Shown: positions 17,686-27,288, numbered from the stretch's first letter. The stretch is DNA of 64,000 nt from Marinobacterium arenosum (GCF_019795155.1 NZ_JAILYN010000028.1:1-64000); one strand, 5' to 3'. The notes: generated by a model from the letters alone, not told the origin. Made by a program: numbers and translations.

Positions 17686-18087
17686 GTGAACATCTCTCAG
17701 GCGGCCAGCCAGACTGGCCTTAGCAGCAAGACCATCCGTTTCTATGAGCAGCAGGGCATTATCCGCCCGGCGGCCCGGGCGGAGAACGGTTATCGCACCT
17801 ACAACGCCGCGCAGATTGCGCAGTTGCGGTTTATCAAGCGGGCGCGCGATCTCGGCTTCAGCCTGCAGGAAAGCCATGAGTTGCTGCAGTTGGCGGAAGA
17901 TCCGCAGCGGCGCAGTGCCGATGTGAAGCGGAAGTTTCTCGAGAAACTGGCCGCCCTCGAGGCGGAGATCGATCAGCTGCAACAGAAGCGGGCACTGATG
18001 CTGGGTACGGTGGATCGCTGTCCGGGTGATGAGGGGGCCCGCTGCCCGATTATCGACCAGTTGACGGCCGGGGAGTCGGCATCCTAA
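17686..18087 (+). CDS. cueR: CueR-type copper-responsive MerR regulator
   Basis: 133 aa starting at GTG 17686. An N-terminal MerR winged helix (MNISQAASQTGLSSKTIRFY) is followed by the dimerisation helix and a Cu(I)-binding loop with Cys112 and Cys120 (RCPGDEGARCP). These positions and spacing match E. coli CueR, so it should sense monovalent Cu/Ag/Au. It activates promoters with a 19-bp spacer; three such promoters occur within 5 kb (13124, 17056, 18196). Confidence 0.92.
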   Translation: MNISQAASQTGLSSKTIRFYEQQGIIRPAARAENGYRTYNAAQIAQLRFIKRARDLGFSLQESHELLQLAEDPQRRSADVKRKFLEKLAALEAEIDQLQQKRALMLGTVDRCPGDEGARCPIIDQLTAGESAS

Positions 18088-18195
18088 GCCGCTTTCTGCA
18101 TGATGTGGTCCCGCATCGTCCCCGTGGGCGGTGCCCTAGTGTTCGGCGGAACTGATCCAGGTCATGAGGTGGCGGCGATTTCGGCCGTGCAGCTG

Positions 18196-18226
18196 TTGAC
18201 CATCTAGCGACTGGAACCTTTAGTTT
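18196..18226 (+). promoter_or_regulatory. CueR-type promoter of the copper ATPase gene
   Basis: -35 TTGACC, 19-bp spacer ending GACTGGAACCTT, -10 TAGTTT. The right half of the dyad matches the promoters at 13124 and 17056; the left half is degenerate. It lies about 140 nt upstream of the ATPase start, in a stretch otherwise without a gene (18088-18363). Confidence 0.65.
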
Positions 18227-18363
18227 GATTATGGAGAAACGCTCTGTCGGCACCGGCGCCTTCTGTCTACGCTGCCAGGGCGCGCCATTTAACCAGCTGC
18301 GCGGTTAGCTTCTGCTGACAATCGAAGCGGGCGTCCGCGCATGCATTAACAGCGGTGAATACC

Positions 18364-20652
18364 ATGGCGTCCGTACAAGACCAGGAGCAATGCCACAGTC
18401 ACGCTCAACCAGGACAGTCCGCCGCCCGCCGGGAACTGCTGATCGAAGGCGCCGGCTGTGCCAGCTGCGTCGGCAAGATCGAAAAGGCCCTGAAACAGGT
18501 GCCGGGGGTGCAGGACGCGGTGATGAACTTCGCCCAGCGCACCGTCACCGTGACCGGCGACGCCGCCGAGGCGCAACTTATCAAGGCGGTCGAGGCGGCC
18601 GGCTACAACGCCCGGGGCACCGAAGCGGAAGCGGAAAGCGACCTGCTGGCGGAGAAGGAGCAGGCGGACTGGGCCTACTACAAGCGGCTGATGCGCGAGA
18701 TGGCCATCGCGCTGGCGCTGGGCATTCCGCTGATGATCTACAGCATCGTCGTCGGCGAGATGACGGTCACCACCAACCTGGAGCGGCTGGCCTGGCTGCT
18801 GGTGGGCCTGCTGACCCTCGGCGTGATGCTGTTTTCCGGCCGCCATTTCTATGTCGGCGCCTGGAAGTCTTTTCTCAACCACAGCGCCAATATGGACACC
18901 CTGATCGCGCTCGGTACCGGTACCGCCTGGCTGTACTCGATGGTGGTGGTGTTCTTCCCGCAGGCGGTGCCGGAGATGGCGCGCCACGTCTACTTCGAAG
19001 CCACCGCGATGATCATCGGTCTGATCGACCTGGGGCTGGCACTGGAGGTCAAGGCACGCGGCCGCACCTCCGAGGCGATCAAGCGGCTGATCGGCCTGCA
19101 GGCGAAAACCGCCCGGGTGATCCGCGACGGCCAGGAGCTCGATATTCCCATCGAGCAGGTGTTGGCGGACGACCGGGTACGGGTGCGGCCCGGCGAAAAG
19201 ATCCCGGTGGATGGGGTGGTGACCGACGGACATAGCGCGGTGGATGAGTCGATGCTGACCGGCGAGCCGATGCCGGTGGAGAAGGGCGTCGATGACGAGG
19301 TGGTCGGCGGCACCCTCAACAAGACCGGCTCGCTGGTGTTCCGGGCCACCCGCGTCGGCAAGGACACTGCGCTGGCGCGGATCATCCAGATGGTCAAGCG
19401 GGCGCAGAACTCCAAGCCGCCGATCGGCCGGCTGGCGGACCTGATCGCCGGCTATTTCGTGCCGGTGATCATGATCATCGCGGTGCTCAGTGCGCTGGCC
19501 TGGCTGAATTTCGGTCCCGAGCCGGCGATCGCCTTCGCCATCGTCTCGGCCACCACCGTGCTGATTATCGCCTGCCCCTGCGCGCTGGGGCTGGCCACGC
19601 CGATGTCGGTGATGGTCGGGGTCGGCAAGGCGGCGGAGGCCGGGGTGCTGATTCGCAACGGCGAGGCGCTGCAGACCGCCTCGAAAATCAGCGCGATGAT
19701 CCTCGACAAGACCGGCACCATCACCGAAGGCACGCCCCGGGTGACCGAGATCCACCGCACCGCGCAGCGCAGCGAGGCTCAGCTGCTGCAACTGGCGGCC
19801 AGCCTGGAGGCGGGCTCGGAACACCCGCTGGCGGTGTCGATCGCCGAGTCCGCCCGCGCGCGTAGCCTCCCGCTGGATGCTGTCGAGCAGTTCCAGGCCC
19901 TGGCCGGCCAGGGGGTACGCGGCAGGGTGAATGGCCATGCCCTGCTGTTCGGTAACGAAAAGCTGATGCGTGGCGCAGGTGTCGAGATCGCCGGCCAGGT
20001 CGACCGGGCGCAACAGCTGGCGGCACAGGCGCAAACGCCGATGTACTTCGCCGTTGACGGTCAGCTGGAGGCGATCATCGCGGTGGCCGATCCGCTCAAG
20101 GAGGATTCCATCGCCGCCATCAAACGGTTGCAGGACGACGGTATCCGGGTGGTGATGCTGACCGGCGACAACCGTGCGACCGCCGAGGCGGTGGCCGCCA
20201 AGGCCGGTATCAGCGAGTTCTTTGCCGAGGTATTGCCGGAGGATAAGGCCGGCAAGGTGGTCGAACTGCAGCGCCAGGGCGAGGTCGTCGGCATGACCGG
20301 CGACGGCATCAACGACGCCCCGGCGCTGGCCCAGGCCGATGTCGGCTTCGCCATCGGCACCGGTACCGATGTGGCGATCGAGAGCGCCGACGTCACCCTG
20401 ATGCGCGGCTCGCTGCACGGTCTGGCCGATGCGATCGCGGTCAGCAGGGCGACCCTGCGCAATATCAAGCAGAACCTGTTCGGCGCCTTCATCTACAACG
20501 TGGCCGGGGTGCCGTTCGCCGCCGGTGTGCTGTACCCGTTCTTCGGGCTGCTGCTCAGCCCGGTGATCGCCGGCGCGGCGATGGCGTTCTCATCGCTGAC
20601 GGTGGTCAGCAACGCCAACCGGCTGCGGTTGTTCAAGGCGCAGCAACACTGA
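18364..20652 (+). CDS. copA: Copper-exporting P1B-type ATPase
   Basis: 762 aa. One N-terminal HMA domain with GCASC near residues 31-35, preceded by a His-containing lead (CHSHAQ). Eight membrane segments. The transport-site motif CPC ([12 protein letters not shown]), phosphorylation motif DKTGT, ATP-binding SEHPLA and hinge [11 protein letters not shown] are all intact. Cys-Pro-Cys with downstream YN and MSS ([25 protein letters not shown]) defines the P1B-1 Cu(I) exporter class. Starts possible at GTG 18355 or ATG 18364; neither has a strong Shine-Dalgarno. Driven by the CueR-type promoter at 18196 and followed by a cupredoxin gene 13 nt downstream. Confidence 0.93.
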   Translation: MASVQDQEQCHSHAQPGQSAARRELLIEGAGCASCVGKIEKALKQVPGVQDAVMNFAQRTVTVTGDAAEAQLIKAVEAAGYNARGTEAEAESDLLAEKEQADWAYYKRLMREMAIALALGIPLMIYSIVVGEMTVTTNLERLAWLLVGLLTLGVMLFSGRHFYVGAWKSFLNHSANMDTLIALGTGTAWLYSMVVVFFPQAVPEMARHVYFEATAMIIGLIDLGLALEVKARGRTSEAIKRLIGLQAKTARVIRDGQELDIPIEQVLADDRVRVRPGEKIPVDGVVTDGHSAVDESMLTGEPMPVEKGVDDEVVGGTLNKTGSLVFRATRVGKDTALARIIQMVKRAQNSKPPIGRLADLIAGYFVPVIMIIAVLSALAWLNFGPEPAIAFAIVSATTVLIIACPCALGLATPMSVMVGVGKAAEAGVLIRNGEALQTASKISAMILDKTGTITEGTPRVTEIHRTAQRSEAQLLQLAASLEAGSEHPLAVSIAESARARSLPLDAVEQFQALAGQGVRGRVNGHALLFGNEKLMRGAGVEIAGQVDRAQQLAAQAQTPMYFAVDGQLEAIIAVADPLKEDSIAAIKRLQDDGIRVVMLTGDNRATAEAVAAKAGISEFFAEVLPEDKAGKVVELQRQGEVVGMTGDGINDAPALAQADVGFAIGTGTDVAIESADVTLMRGSLHGLADAIAVSRATLRNIKQNLFGAFIYNVAGVPFAAGVLYPFFGLLLSPVIAGAAMAFSSLTVVSNANRLRLFKAQQH

Positions 20653-20665
20653 GGAGGAGCGACGG

Positions 20666-21028
20666 ATGGTGCTGGTCAATATTCTGGGATTGCTGCTGAT
20701 CGGGCTGATCGTCTGGTGGTTCTGGCTCTACAAGCCGGGCGAGGCCAGCGCCGGCGACGGCGCGATCACCGTGATCGTCGAGGACGGCGTCTATCAACCG
20801 GCCCGCATCCGGCTTCCCGCCGGCCAGCCGGCCACCCTGCGCTTCCTGCGCAGGGACGCCTCGCCCTGTGCCGGCACAGTGGTGTTCGCCGATCTGGATA
20901 TCAGCGAAGAGCTGCCGGTCGACAAGGTTAAGGAGATCAGCCTGCCACCCCAGCCGCCCGGTACTTATGCCTTCACCTGCCAGATGCAGATGTATCGCGG
21001 CGAGCTGCTGGTGGAGGCGCAGTCATGA
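20666..21028 (+). CDS. Membrane-anchored cupredoxin-like domain protein
   Basis: 120 aa. GAGGAG lies upstream of the ATG. One N-terminal membrane anchor (VNILGLLLIGLIVWWFWLY) is followed by a small cupredoxin-like beta-sandwich (DGVYQPARIRLPAGQPATLR). Conserved Cys (SPCAGTVVF) and a C-terminal CQMQM resemble the cupredoxin_1 domains often fused to, or next to, copper ATPases. Probably hands Cu to or from the exporter in the periplasm (inference). It lies 13 nt after the ATPase gene and is probably co-transcribed. Confidence 0.75.
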   Translation: MVLVNILGLLLIGLIVWWFWLYKPGEASAGDGAITVIVEDGVYQPARIRLPAGQPATLRFLRRDASPCAGTVVFADLDISEELPVDKVKEISLPPQPPGTYAFTCQMQMYRGELLVEAQS

Positions 21029-21149
21029 ATATCTGGTGGGGACTGGCAATGCAGTGCGTTGGCTATAGGCTATGGTTTTGTAAGGCCTGGCCTGTGCGGT
21101 GTATTGGCGGGCTGGATCTATCCTCCGCTCTGTTACAAGGAGCAAGCCT

Positions 21150-21623
21150 ATGCCGAATGAAATGATACTGATGCTGCACGCCTCCTTCGGTGTTCTTGCC
21201 ATTCTTGCCTCGGTCTGGGTATTTGCCGAAACGCTCACCAATAGTGTCGCCAGCCAAGGGCGTATCCGGTGGGTTAGCCTGGCAGGGGCGGCTCTGATGT
21301 GGCTGAGTTATCTGATTGGTGGTTATTGGTACGTGGTTTATTACGGCGCGGACAAGGCTCTGATCAAGGAGGGGCCCTGGCCGTTCGCTCACAGCTTTTT
21401 CATGGAGGCGAAGGAGCATATCTTTTTCAGCCTGCTGTTACTGTCGACCTATTTACCGATGGTTGCATTACGATTAGCACCGGAGCGTCCCCAGGTAAGG
21501 GGACTGGTCCTTTGGTTGTCCGGTTGGATAGTGCTGTTGGGGCTAGCGATGGAGGGGGCAGGCGCGCTGATCGCTATGGGCGTCAAGGTTGCACTGCTGG
21601 CTAAAGGGGCGATGGGGGGCTGA
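21150..21623 (+). CDS. Integral membrane protein, unknown (pair with 21625)
   Basis: 157 aa from the ATG at 21150 (AAGGAG 6 nt upstream). Four predicted membrane helices; charged loops include EGPWPFAHSFFMEAKEHIFF, where conserved-looking His, Glu and Lys could bind heme or metal. No family recognised with confidence, though it has the look of a small quinone- or heme-associated membrane protein. It is adjacent to the next membrane gene (1 nt between stop and start), so the two are an operon. Confidence 0.6.
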   Translation: MPNEMILMLHASFGVLAILASVWVFAETLTNSVASQGRIRWVSLAGAALMWLSYLIGGYWYVVYYGADKALIKEGPWPFAHSFFMEAKEHIFFSLLLLSTYLPMVALRLAPERPQVRGLVLWLSGWIVLLGLAMEGAGALIAMGVKVALLAKGAMGG

Positions 21624-21624
21624 C

Positions 21625-21933
21625 ATGAAAGAAACCGGAGTCGACAGTAAGACCGCTGCCTTTGGACTGGCGCTGGCTATCACCAGTTTGCTGAGTGCGA
21701 TTCTAGTGGTCATTAAAGAGCTGAATCAGGATACGGTGCTGGCTCTGATGAAGTCGGCGACCGGCCACCACTGGGTGAGCCATGGCATTTTTGTGCTGAT
21801 CGTCTTTCTGGTGCTTGGCTGGGTGCTGGCTCGGGGCGAGGTAGGCAGCCGCCTGAGTGGTAATGCGCTAAGCGCGATCATCTCCGCCAGCATAGTGCTG
21901 AGTGCTCTGATCATTGCAGGCTTTTTCATATAA
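21625..21933 (+). CDS. Small membrane protein, unknown
   Basis: 102 aa with three predicted membrane helices (AFGLALAITSLLSAILVV, GIFVLIVFLVLGWVLA, ISASIVLSALIIAGFF) and a HHWVSHG turn. No family recognised. The start codon follows the stop of the preceding membrane gene by 1 nt. Possibly a two-subunit membrane complex; composition is less GC-rich than the cop genes. Confidence 0.55.
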   Translation: MKETGVDSKTAAFGLALAITSLLSAILVVIKELNQDTVLALMKSATGHHWVSHGIFVLIVFLVLGWVLARGEVGSRLSGNALSAIISASIVLSALIIAGFFI

Positions 21934-22119
21934 AGCCCCGTCGGTACATTCCGTGCGGAACCTGTAGATGGTTCCTACAGGTTTCACCTGTTGCCCTGGC
22001 GGGTGATTCTCGAATTCTTCAGGTGTATGATGCGCCTCAATTATACCAAATGGCTATGTCTGGCTGTTTTTGGTATTTCTTTTTCTTATAAACAAATTCC
22101 TGAATGTTTGGAGAATTCC

Positions 22120-22872
22120 ATGCTGAAAATGATGCGTAAGGCGGTCCTGGCGCTGGGTATCGCTCTGGCGGCGCAGGGCGCGCTGGCGGCGGAAGTGGTC
22201 AAGGTGGGCATGTCCGGTCAGTACTTCCCGTTCACCTTCGTCAAGAAGGACGTGCTGCAGGGCTTCGAGGTGGATATCTGGAACGAGATCGGCAAGCGCA
22301 ACGACTACCAGGTCGAGTTCGTCACCTCCAACTTCTCCGGCCTGTTCGGTCTGCTGGAGAGCGGCCGTATCGACACCATCTCCAACCAGATCACCATCAC
22401 CGACGAGCGTAAGGCCAAGTACCTGTTCTCCAACCCGTACGTGGTGGACGGCGCCCAGGTGGTCACCCGCAAGGGTAGCGACATCAAAGGCATCGAGGAC
22501 CTGGCCGGCAAGACCGTAGCGGTCAACCTGGGTTCCAACTACGAGCAGCTGCTGCGCGCCTACGACAAGGACAACAAGATCAACATCAAGACCTACGACA
22601 CCGGTATCGAGCAGGAGCTGATGCTGGGCCGGATCGATGCGTTCGTGATGGACCGTGTCTCCTCGATGGCGCTGATCAAGGAGCACAACCTGCCGTTCGT
22701 ACACGCCGGTGCAGCCTTCGAAACTATCGAAAACGCCTGGCCGCTGCTGAACAACGAAAAAGGCAAGCGCCTGCAGACGGAGATCAACAAGGCGTTGGCG
22801 GCGATGAAAGCGGACGGTGCCCTGAAGGCGATCTCCGAGAAATGGTTCGACGGTGATATCACCTCCCACTAA
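22120..22872 (+). CDS. Amino-acid ABC transporter substrate-binding protein (cystine-like)
   Basis: 250 aa from the ATG at 22120 (TTTGGAG upstream), signal peptide AVLALGIALAAQGALA. Family 3 periplasmic binding protein (SBP_bac_3): FEVDIWNEIGKRNDYQVEFV, the central DLAGKTVAVNLGSNYEQLL and IEQELMLGRIDAFVMDR are typical of FliY/TcyA cystine-binding proteins. First gene of a three-gene uptake operon with permease and ATPase; the exact substrate cannot be fixed from sequence alone. Confidence 0.88.
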   Translation: MLKMMRKAVLALGIALAAQGALAAEVVKVGMSGQYFPFTFVKKDVLQGFEVDIWNEIGKRNDYQVEFVTSNFSGLFGLLESGRIDTISNQITITDERKAKYLFSNPYVVDGAQVVTRKGSDIKGIEDLAGKTVAVNLGSNYEQLLRAYDKDNKINIKTYDTGIEQELMLGRIDAFVMDRVSSMALIKEHNLPFVHAGAAFETIENAWPLLNNEKGKRLQTEINKALAAMKADGALKAISEKWFDGDITSH

Positions 22873-22890
22873 CGGGCGGTTCGCGCGACC

Positions 22891-23562
22891 ATGAATTTTG
22901 ATCTGAGCTACTTCATCGAGCTGATCCCGCTGCTGCTGCGCTATCTGGGCATCACCATGCAGATGGCGCTGCTGGGGCTGGTATTTGCCCTGCTGCTGGC
23001 GGTGGTGATGGCGGTGGTGCGGGTGTTCCGCGTGCCGCTGCTCGACTGGCTGGTCCAGCTCTATATCTCGTTCTTCCGGGGCACGCCGCTGCTGGTACAG
23101 CTGTTCCTGCTCTACTACGGGCTGCCGCAGATGTTCCCGCCGCTGGTCGGCATCGATGCCTTCACCGCCGCGGTGATCGGTCTGTCGCTGCACTTCTCAG
23201 CCTACATGGCGGAGAGCATCCGGGCGGCGATCATCGGTATCGACCGCAGCCAGATGGAAGCGGCGCTGTCGATCGGCCAGTCGCCGCTGATGGCGATGCG
23301 CCGGATCATCCTGCCGCAGGCGGCGCGGATCGCGCTGCCGTCGCTGATGAACCAGTTCGTCGACATGATCAAGTCCACCTCGCTGGCGTTCACCCTCGGC
23401 GTCGCCGAGCTGATGGCGCGGGCCCAGATGGAAGCCTCCTCCAGTTTCAAGTTCTTCGAAAGCTTCCTGGCGGTGGCGTTGATCTACTGGGTGGTGGTGG
23501 TACTGTTCACCCGGCTGCAGCTGCGACTGGAAACCAAACTGAACCGGGCCTACCAACGATGA
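22891..23562 (+). CDS. Amino-acid ABC transporter permease
   Basis: 223 aa, His/Glu/Gln-type permease with five membrane helices and the cytoplasmic EAA-like loop ([20 protein letters not shown]). Similar in length and motifs to the cystine permease TcyL/YecS. It lies 18 nt after the binding protein and overlaps the ATPase start by 4 nt (ATGA), so assembly as a 2:2 transporter with the next gene is expected. Confidence 0.9.
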   Translation: MNFDLSYFIELIPLLLRYLGITMQMALLGLVFALLLAVVMAVVRVFRVPLLDWLVQLYISFFRGTPLLVQLFLLYYGLPQMFPPLVGIDAFTAAVIGLSLHFSAYMAESIRAAIIGIDRSQMEAALSIGQSPLMAMRRIILPQAARIALPSLMNQFVDMIKSTSLAFTLGVAELMARAQMEASSSFKFFESFLAVALIYWVVVVLFTRLQLRLETKLNRAYQR

Positions 23563-24296
23563 TCCGTATCCGTAATCTGGTAAAAACCTTCAATGGCACG
23601 CCAGTGCTGAACGGTATCGACCTGGATATCGCCGAAGGGGAGATCATCGTGGTGATCGGCCCGTCCGGTACCGGCAAGTCGACCCTGCTGCGCTGTATCA
23701 ACCTGTTGGAGCAACCTGACCAGGGGGTGATCGAGATCGACGGTGACGCGGTTGATGTCGGCCACGCCAGCAAGAAGGATGTGCTGAAGCTGCGTCGCAA
23801 TACCAGCTTCGTGTTCCAGAACTACGCGCTGTTCGCCAACAAGACCGCGTTGCAGAACATCGCCGAGGGGCTGATCACGGTCTGGAACAAGCCGCGTCGA
23901 GAGGCGCTGGCGGAGGCGCGGTCGATCCTGGCCGATATCGGTCTGGCCGACAAGGAAAACAGCTACCCGGCGGCGCTGTCCGGCGGTCAGCAGCAGCGGG
24001 TCGGTATCGGCCGGGCGATGGCCTCCCATTCCAAGGTGATGCTGTTCGACGAGCCGACCTCGGCGCTGGACCCGGAGTGGGTTGACGAGGTGCTGCAGCT
24101 GATGAAGCGGCTGGCCGAGCGCAAGCAGACCATGGTGGTGGTCACCCACGAGATGAGCTTTGCCCGCGACGTAGCCGACCGGGTGCTGTTCATGGAGGGC
24201 GGCCGGATCGTCGAGCAGGGCCCGCCGCAGAAGATCTTCGCCGAGCCGGACGACCCGCGCACCCAGGCGTTCCTGCGCAAGGTGCTGCGCCGCTGA
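23559..24296 (+). CDS. Amino-acid ABC transporter ATPase
   Basis: 245 aa. Walker [11 protein letters not shown]-loop FVFQNYALF, signature [15 protein letters not shown], Walker [16 protein letters not shown] and H-loop VVTHEM are all intact. Member of the polar amino-acid (PAAT) ATPase group, closest in feel to TcyN/YecC. Energises the permease encoded just upstream. Confidence 0.92.
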   Translation: MIRIRNLVKTFNGTPVLNGIDLDIAEGEIIVVIGPSGTGKSTLLRCINLLEQPDQGVIEIDGDAVDVGHASKKDVLKLRRNTSFVFQNYALFANKTALQNIAEGLITVWNKPRREALAEARSILADIGLADKENSYPAALSGGQQQRVGIGRAMASHSKVMLFDEPTSALDPEWVDEVLQLMKRLAERKQTMVVVTHEMSFARDVADRVLFMEGGRIVEQGPPQKIFAEPDDPRTQAFLRKVLRR

Positions 24297-24318
24297 GCGG
24301 TTTTTCTGTCATCCCCCA

Positions 24319-24350
24319 CCAGCCGGCTGTCCTGATAGGCAGCCGGCTGT
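24319..24350 (+). terminator. Possible terminator after the ABC operon
   Basis: Two copies of CAGCCGGCTG separated by 10 nt can pair into a 10-bp stem 23 nt after the ATPase stop. There is no strong T-run, so termination is uncertain. 24351-24665 shows no gene. Confidence 0.35.
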
Positions 24351-24665
24351 ACTTTACCTCCCCCTCCAACATAGACCGGCTGTAGAGCCGAATCCCGCTT
24401 GATTCAAATTGTTATTAGATTCTCGCGCTAGACGCTGAGCCCGCCGCTGATGGGGGCTGTTCCTTGTGTCCGCTTATCGGTAGGCTCGAGAGCTAATTGG
24501 ATGGTGTCATGGTGACCGCTCCCGGCGTCCGGATGGACTGGCGTGCGACCCTGCCGATGTCGGTGATTGGCTTAATATGTAAACCAATCTTTACAGTTTT
24601 GGCCGGCTCTTCGATTCCGGTTTCGAGTAACTTGCTGATATTTAACTTCTATTGAGGTGGTATAT

Positions 24666-24812
24666 ATGTTGCGTGGTCTTGTTCAGTCATCGCTGCCGAG
24701 GTTGTTCGTCATGAAGCGTCGCGTGCTGACCTACCTGATCGCGTTGTACGCCGTGCTCGCCGTGGCGATGTTCCTGTTCGGCTTTATCACCACCTTGCAG
24801 CTTTTCCTCTGA
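24666..24812 (+). CDS. Short single-pass membrane peptide
   Basis: 48 aa: basic N-terminus with MKRRVLTYLIALYAVLAVAM followed by FLFGFITTLQLFL. GAGGTGG lies 5 nt before the ATG, and an AT-rich stretch with possible promoter elements is at 24570-24600. The peptide is almost entirely one transmembrane helix behind a positively charged lead. Too short for family assignment; could be a regulatory small membrane protein or a non-expressed open frame. An internal ATG at 24711 would give 33 aa. 24813-25018, up to dnaX, shows no gene. Confidence 0.4.
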   Translation: MLRGLVQSSLPRLFVMKRRVLTYLIALYAVLAVAMFLFGFITTLQLFL

Positions 24813-25018
24813 ATAGATGAGGCGGTTGGCCGCTGTTCCCCGTTGAACTTTATTGTTGGCGCCGCTGTCGCAAGTTCCGAAGACCCGCTCTCTTTGCTTT
24901 GCTGCTGATTCCAAAGCGCTTTTCTGCCGTTGGCGAGGGCGCGAAACTGGCGCTGACGGCGCCTTACCGGTAGCATTAGCGCCTGTTCTTCCCAATTGAA
25001 CCGCCGTGGATCTGTCCG

Positions 25019-27067
25019 ATGAGTTATCAGGTGCTCGCCCGCAAGTGGCGACCGAAAACCTTCCAGGAGATGGTGGGGCAGGAGCATGTCCTGAAGGCGC
25101 TGGTCAACGCGCTGGATGACGACCGCCTGCACCACGCCTATCTGTTTACCGGTACCCGCGGGGTCGGTAAAACCTCCATCGCCCGGCTGTTCGCAAAATC
25201 CCTGAACTGTGAGCAGGGGGTGTCGTCACGGCCCTGTGGCCAGTGCAGCGCCTGTACCGAGATCGCCGAGGGCCGCTTCGTCGACCTGATCGAGGTGGAT
25301 GCCGCCTCGCGCACCAAGGTCGAGGATACCCGCGACCTGCTGGAGAACGTCCAGTACGCGCCGACCCACGGCCGCTACAAGGTGTACCTGATCGACGAGG
25401 TGCACATGCTGTCGACCCACTCCTTCAACGCGCTGTTGAAGACGCTGGAGGAGCCGCCGCCGCACGTCAAGTTCCTGCTGGCGACCACCGATCCGCAGAA
25501 GCTGCCGGTCACCATCCTGTCGCGCTGCCTGCAGTTCAACCTGAAAAACATGATCCCGGAGCGGATCGTCGATCACCTGAAGACGGTGCTCGGCGCCGAG
25601 CAGATCCCGTTCGAAGAGCCGGCGCTCTGGCTGCTGGCCCGCTCGGCCGACGGCTCGATGCGCGATGCGATGAGCCTGACCGACCAGGCGATCGCTTTCG
25701 GCGCCGGCCAGGTCAACGAGGCCGATGCGCGAGCGATGCTCGGTACCATCGACCAACGGCTGGTTTACCGGATGCTGGAGCAGCTGGCCGACGGCGATTG
25801 CCGCGCGTTGCTGGAGACGGTGACCGAGCTGGCCCAGTTCTCGCCGGACTACGATACCGTGCTGGCCGATCTGATCAGTCTGCTGCACCGGATCGCCATC
25901 GCCCAGGCGGTGCCCGAAGCGGTCGACAACAGCCTCGGTGACAAGGCACAGGTGGAGGCACTGGCCGGCCGGCTGAGCGCCGAAGATGTGCAGTTGTACT
26001 ACCAGGTGGCGTTGATGGGCCGCAAGGACCTGCCCTATGTGGCCGATGCCCGTGAGGGGCTGGAGATGGTGCTGCTGCGGATGGCCGCGTTCCGACCGGC
26101 CGGCGCAGCACCACGCGTCGACATGGGCGAGCGGACCGGCACCGCTGCACAGCAGCCGGCTGCCGCGCCGAATCCGGCGGCAACTCAGTCGGCAACCCAG
26201 GCGACGGCTCCGGCACAGCCCAGCGGCGTCGAACCGGTAGCCAATCAGCAGCGCGCAACGCCGGTACCGCAATCGACACCGCAGCCGGCCGCCGTGCAAT
26301 CTGCGCAGCAGCCGCCACTGCATCAAGAGCGGCAACAGGCGCCGCAGCAAACGCCGCAACCGGTTGCCGCGCCGCAGCCGCTGGCCCAGCCGGCTCCGGT
26401 GTCGGCACCGACTGCGTCTGATGATCCGCCGCCCTGGGACGATTACGACCTGCCGCCGGCCGGCAGCTATGAGGATGCCGCGCCGGTAAAAAAGCCTGAA
26501 GCGCCGCCGCGCGCCGCTCCCGTAGCGGCGCCTGAAGCCGTGGCCGTTGCGGTCGAACCGGCGGTTGCGACAGCGCCGTCCGCTCCGACCGCTGAACCGA
26601 TGGCCGCGGTTGCTGTTAACAGCGACAAGGTGCTGGCGCCGGATCAGGCGGACGAAGAGGTCAGTCTCGATCAGCTGCAACCGGCACATTGGGTGACCCT
26701 GGTGCACCGGATCGGCGTCAGCGGTATGACCGACAGTCTGGCGCGTACCCTGTCGCTGGAGGCGGTGGCCGGCAACCAGTTGCGGTTCCACTATACCGAG
26801 GCGCAGGAAGCGTTGCTCAGCGAAGTGCAGCGCGAACGGATCAGCACCGCGCTGAGCAACTATTTTGCCAGCCAGCTTCAGGTAGACTTTGAAAAAGGTG
26901 AGCAGACCCGCGAGACCCCGGCCGAGTACCAGGAGCGTAAGCGCCAGGAGCGGTTGGCCAGAGCGGTCAGCGATATCCAGAATGATGCCACGGTGCAGGC
27001 GATCATCGCGCAGTTCAACGGCCGGATCGAACTGGACACCGTGGTGCCGATCGATGAACCGGCATGA
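25019..27067 (+). CDS. dnaX: DNA polymerase III tau subunit (gamma by frameshift)
   Basis: 682 aa. AAA+ clamp-loader core: Walker A GTRGVGKTS, Cys4 zinc module (CEQG...CGQCSAC), Walker B LIDEVHML, sensor SRC. Domain III ends near residue 365, then a Pro/Ala/Gln-rich linker to about 540, then the tau-specific C-terminal domain that binds DnaB and the polymerase alpha subunit. The programmed frameshift signal at 26488 falls at codons 490-492 and would yield a gamma form of about 493 aa. First gene of the dnaX-ybaB-recR cluster. Confidence 0.97.
   Translation: MSYQVLARKWRPKTFQEMVGQEHVLKALVNALDDDRLHHAYLFTGTRGVGKTSIARLFAKSLNCEQGVSSRPCGQCSACTEIAEGRFVDLIEVDAASRTKVEDTRDLLENVQYAPTHGRYKVYLIDEVHMLSTHSFNALLKTLEEPPPHVKFLLATTDPQKLPVTILSRCLQFNLKNMIPERIVDHLKTVLGAEQIPFEEPALWLLARSADGSMRDAMSLTDQAIAFGAGQVNEADARAMLGTIDQRLVYRMLEQLADGDCRALLETVTELAQFSPDYDTVLADLISLLHRIAIAQAVPEAVDNSLGDKAQVEALAGRLSAEDVQLYYQVALMGRKDLPYVADAREGLEMVLLRMAAFRPAGAAPRVDMGERTGTAAQQPAAAPNPAATQSATQATAPAQPSGVEPVANQQRATPVPQSTPQPAAVQSAQQPPLHQERQQAPQQTPQPVAAPQPLAQPAPVSAPTASDDPPPWDDYDLPPAGSYEDAAPVKKPEAPPRAAPVAAPEAVAVAVEPAVATAPSAPTAEPMAAVAVNSDKVLAPDQADEEVSLDQLQPAHWVTLVHRIGVSGMTDSLARTLSLEAVAGNQLRFHYTEAQEALLSEVQRERISTALSNYFASQLQVDFEKGEQTRETPAEYQERKRQERLARAVSDIQNDATVQAIIAQFNGRIELDTVVPIDEPA
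26488..26531 (+). promoter_or_regulatory. Programmed -1 frameshift signal in dnaX
   Basis: Heptamer A AAA AAG at 26488-26494 lies in the correct phase (GTA AAA AAG). Slippage by -1 reads GCC then TGA (26497-26499), ending gamma after one extra residue, exactly as E. coli reads GAG TGA. A stem GCGCCGC (26501-26507) / GCGGCGC (26525-26531) starts 6 nt downstream, and an alternative 8-bp stem uses 26511-26518. A GAGG at about 26471 may serve as the internal Shine-Dalgarno stimulator. Confidence 0.85.
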
Positions 27068-27085
27068 GCCGGGCCGATCTGAACC

Positions 27086-27250
27086 TAGCAGCCTGTCGGG
27101 CTTGACCGATCGTCGCGAGGGAAAACGGAATTGAGGCAGATTTTTCGAACGATTGAGGCGAATAGCGAGCTATTTAACGAAATCGTTCGATAAAGATGAC
27201 CAATATCCGTTTTTCCGCAGTAGATTAGTGTTAAGTCCGGCAGGCTGCTA
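27086..27250. repeat. Long near-palindromic MITE-like element
   Basis: 165 bp with ends TAGCAGCCTGTCGGGCTT and AAGTCCGGCAGGCTGCTA. Inner arms also pair (GGAAAACGGAATTG with CCAATATCCGTTTTTCC; CGAACGATT with AATCGTTCG), with the centre AATAGC-GA-GCTATT. The whole element can fold into one long hairpin. It sits between dnaX and ybaB and would be transcribed with them. No coding capacity. Confidence 0.75.
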
Positions 27251-27288
27251 GCAGCAATTATCCGAATTGAGTTAACGAGGTAGATACC

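Noticed and set aside
24297-25018. 4.5S RNA (ffs) upstream of dnaX
   Set aside because: The conserved GGTCAGGTCCGGAAGG-type core was looked for and is not present.
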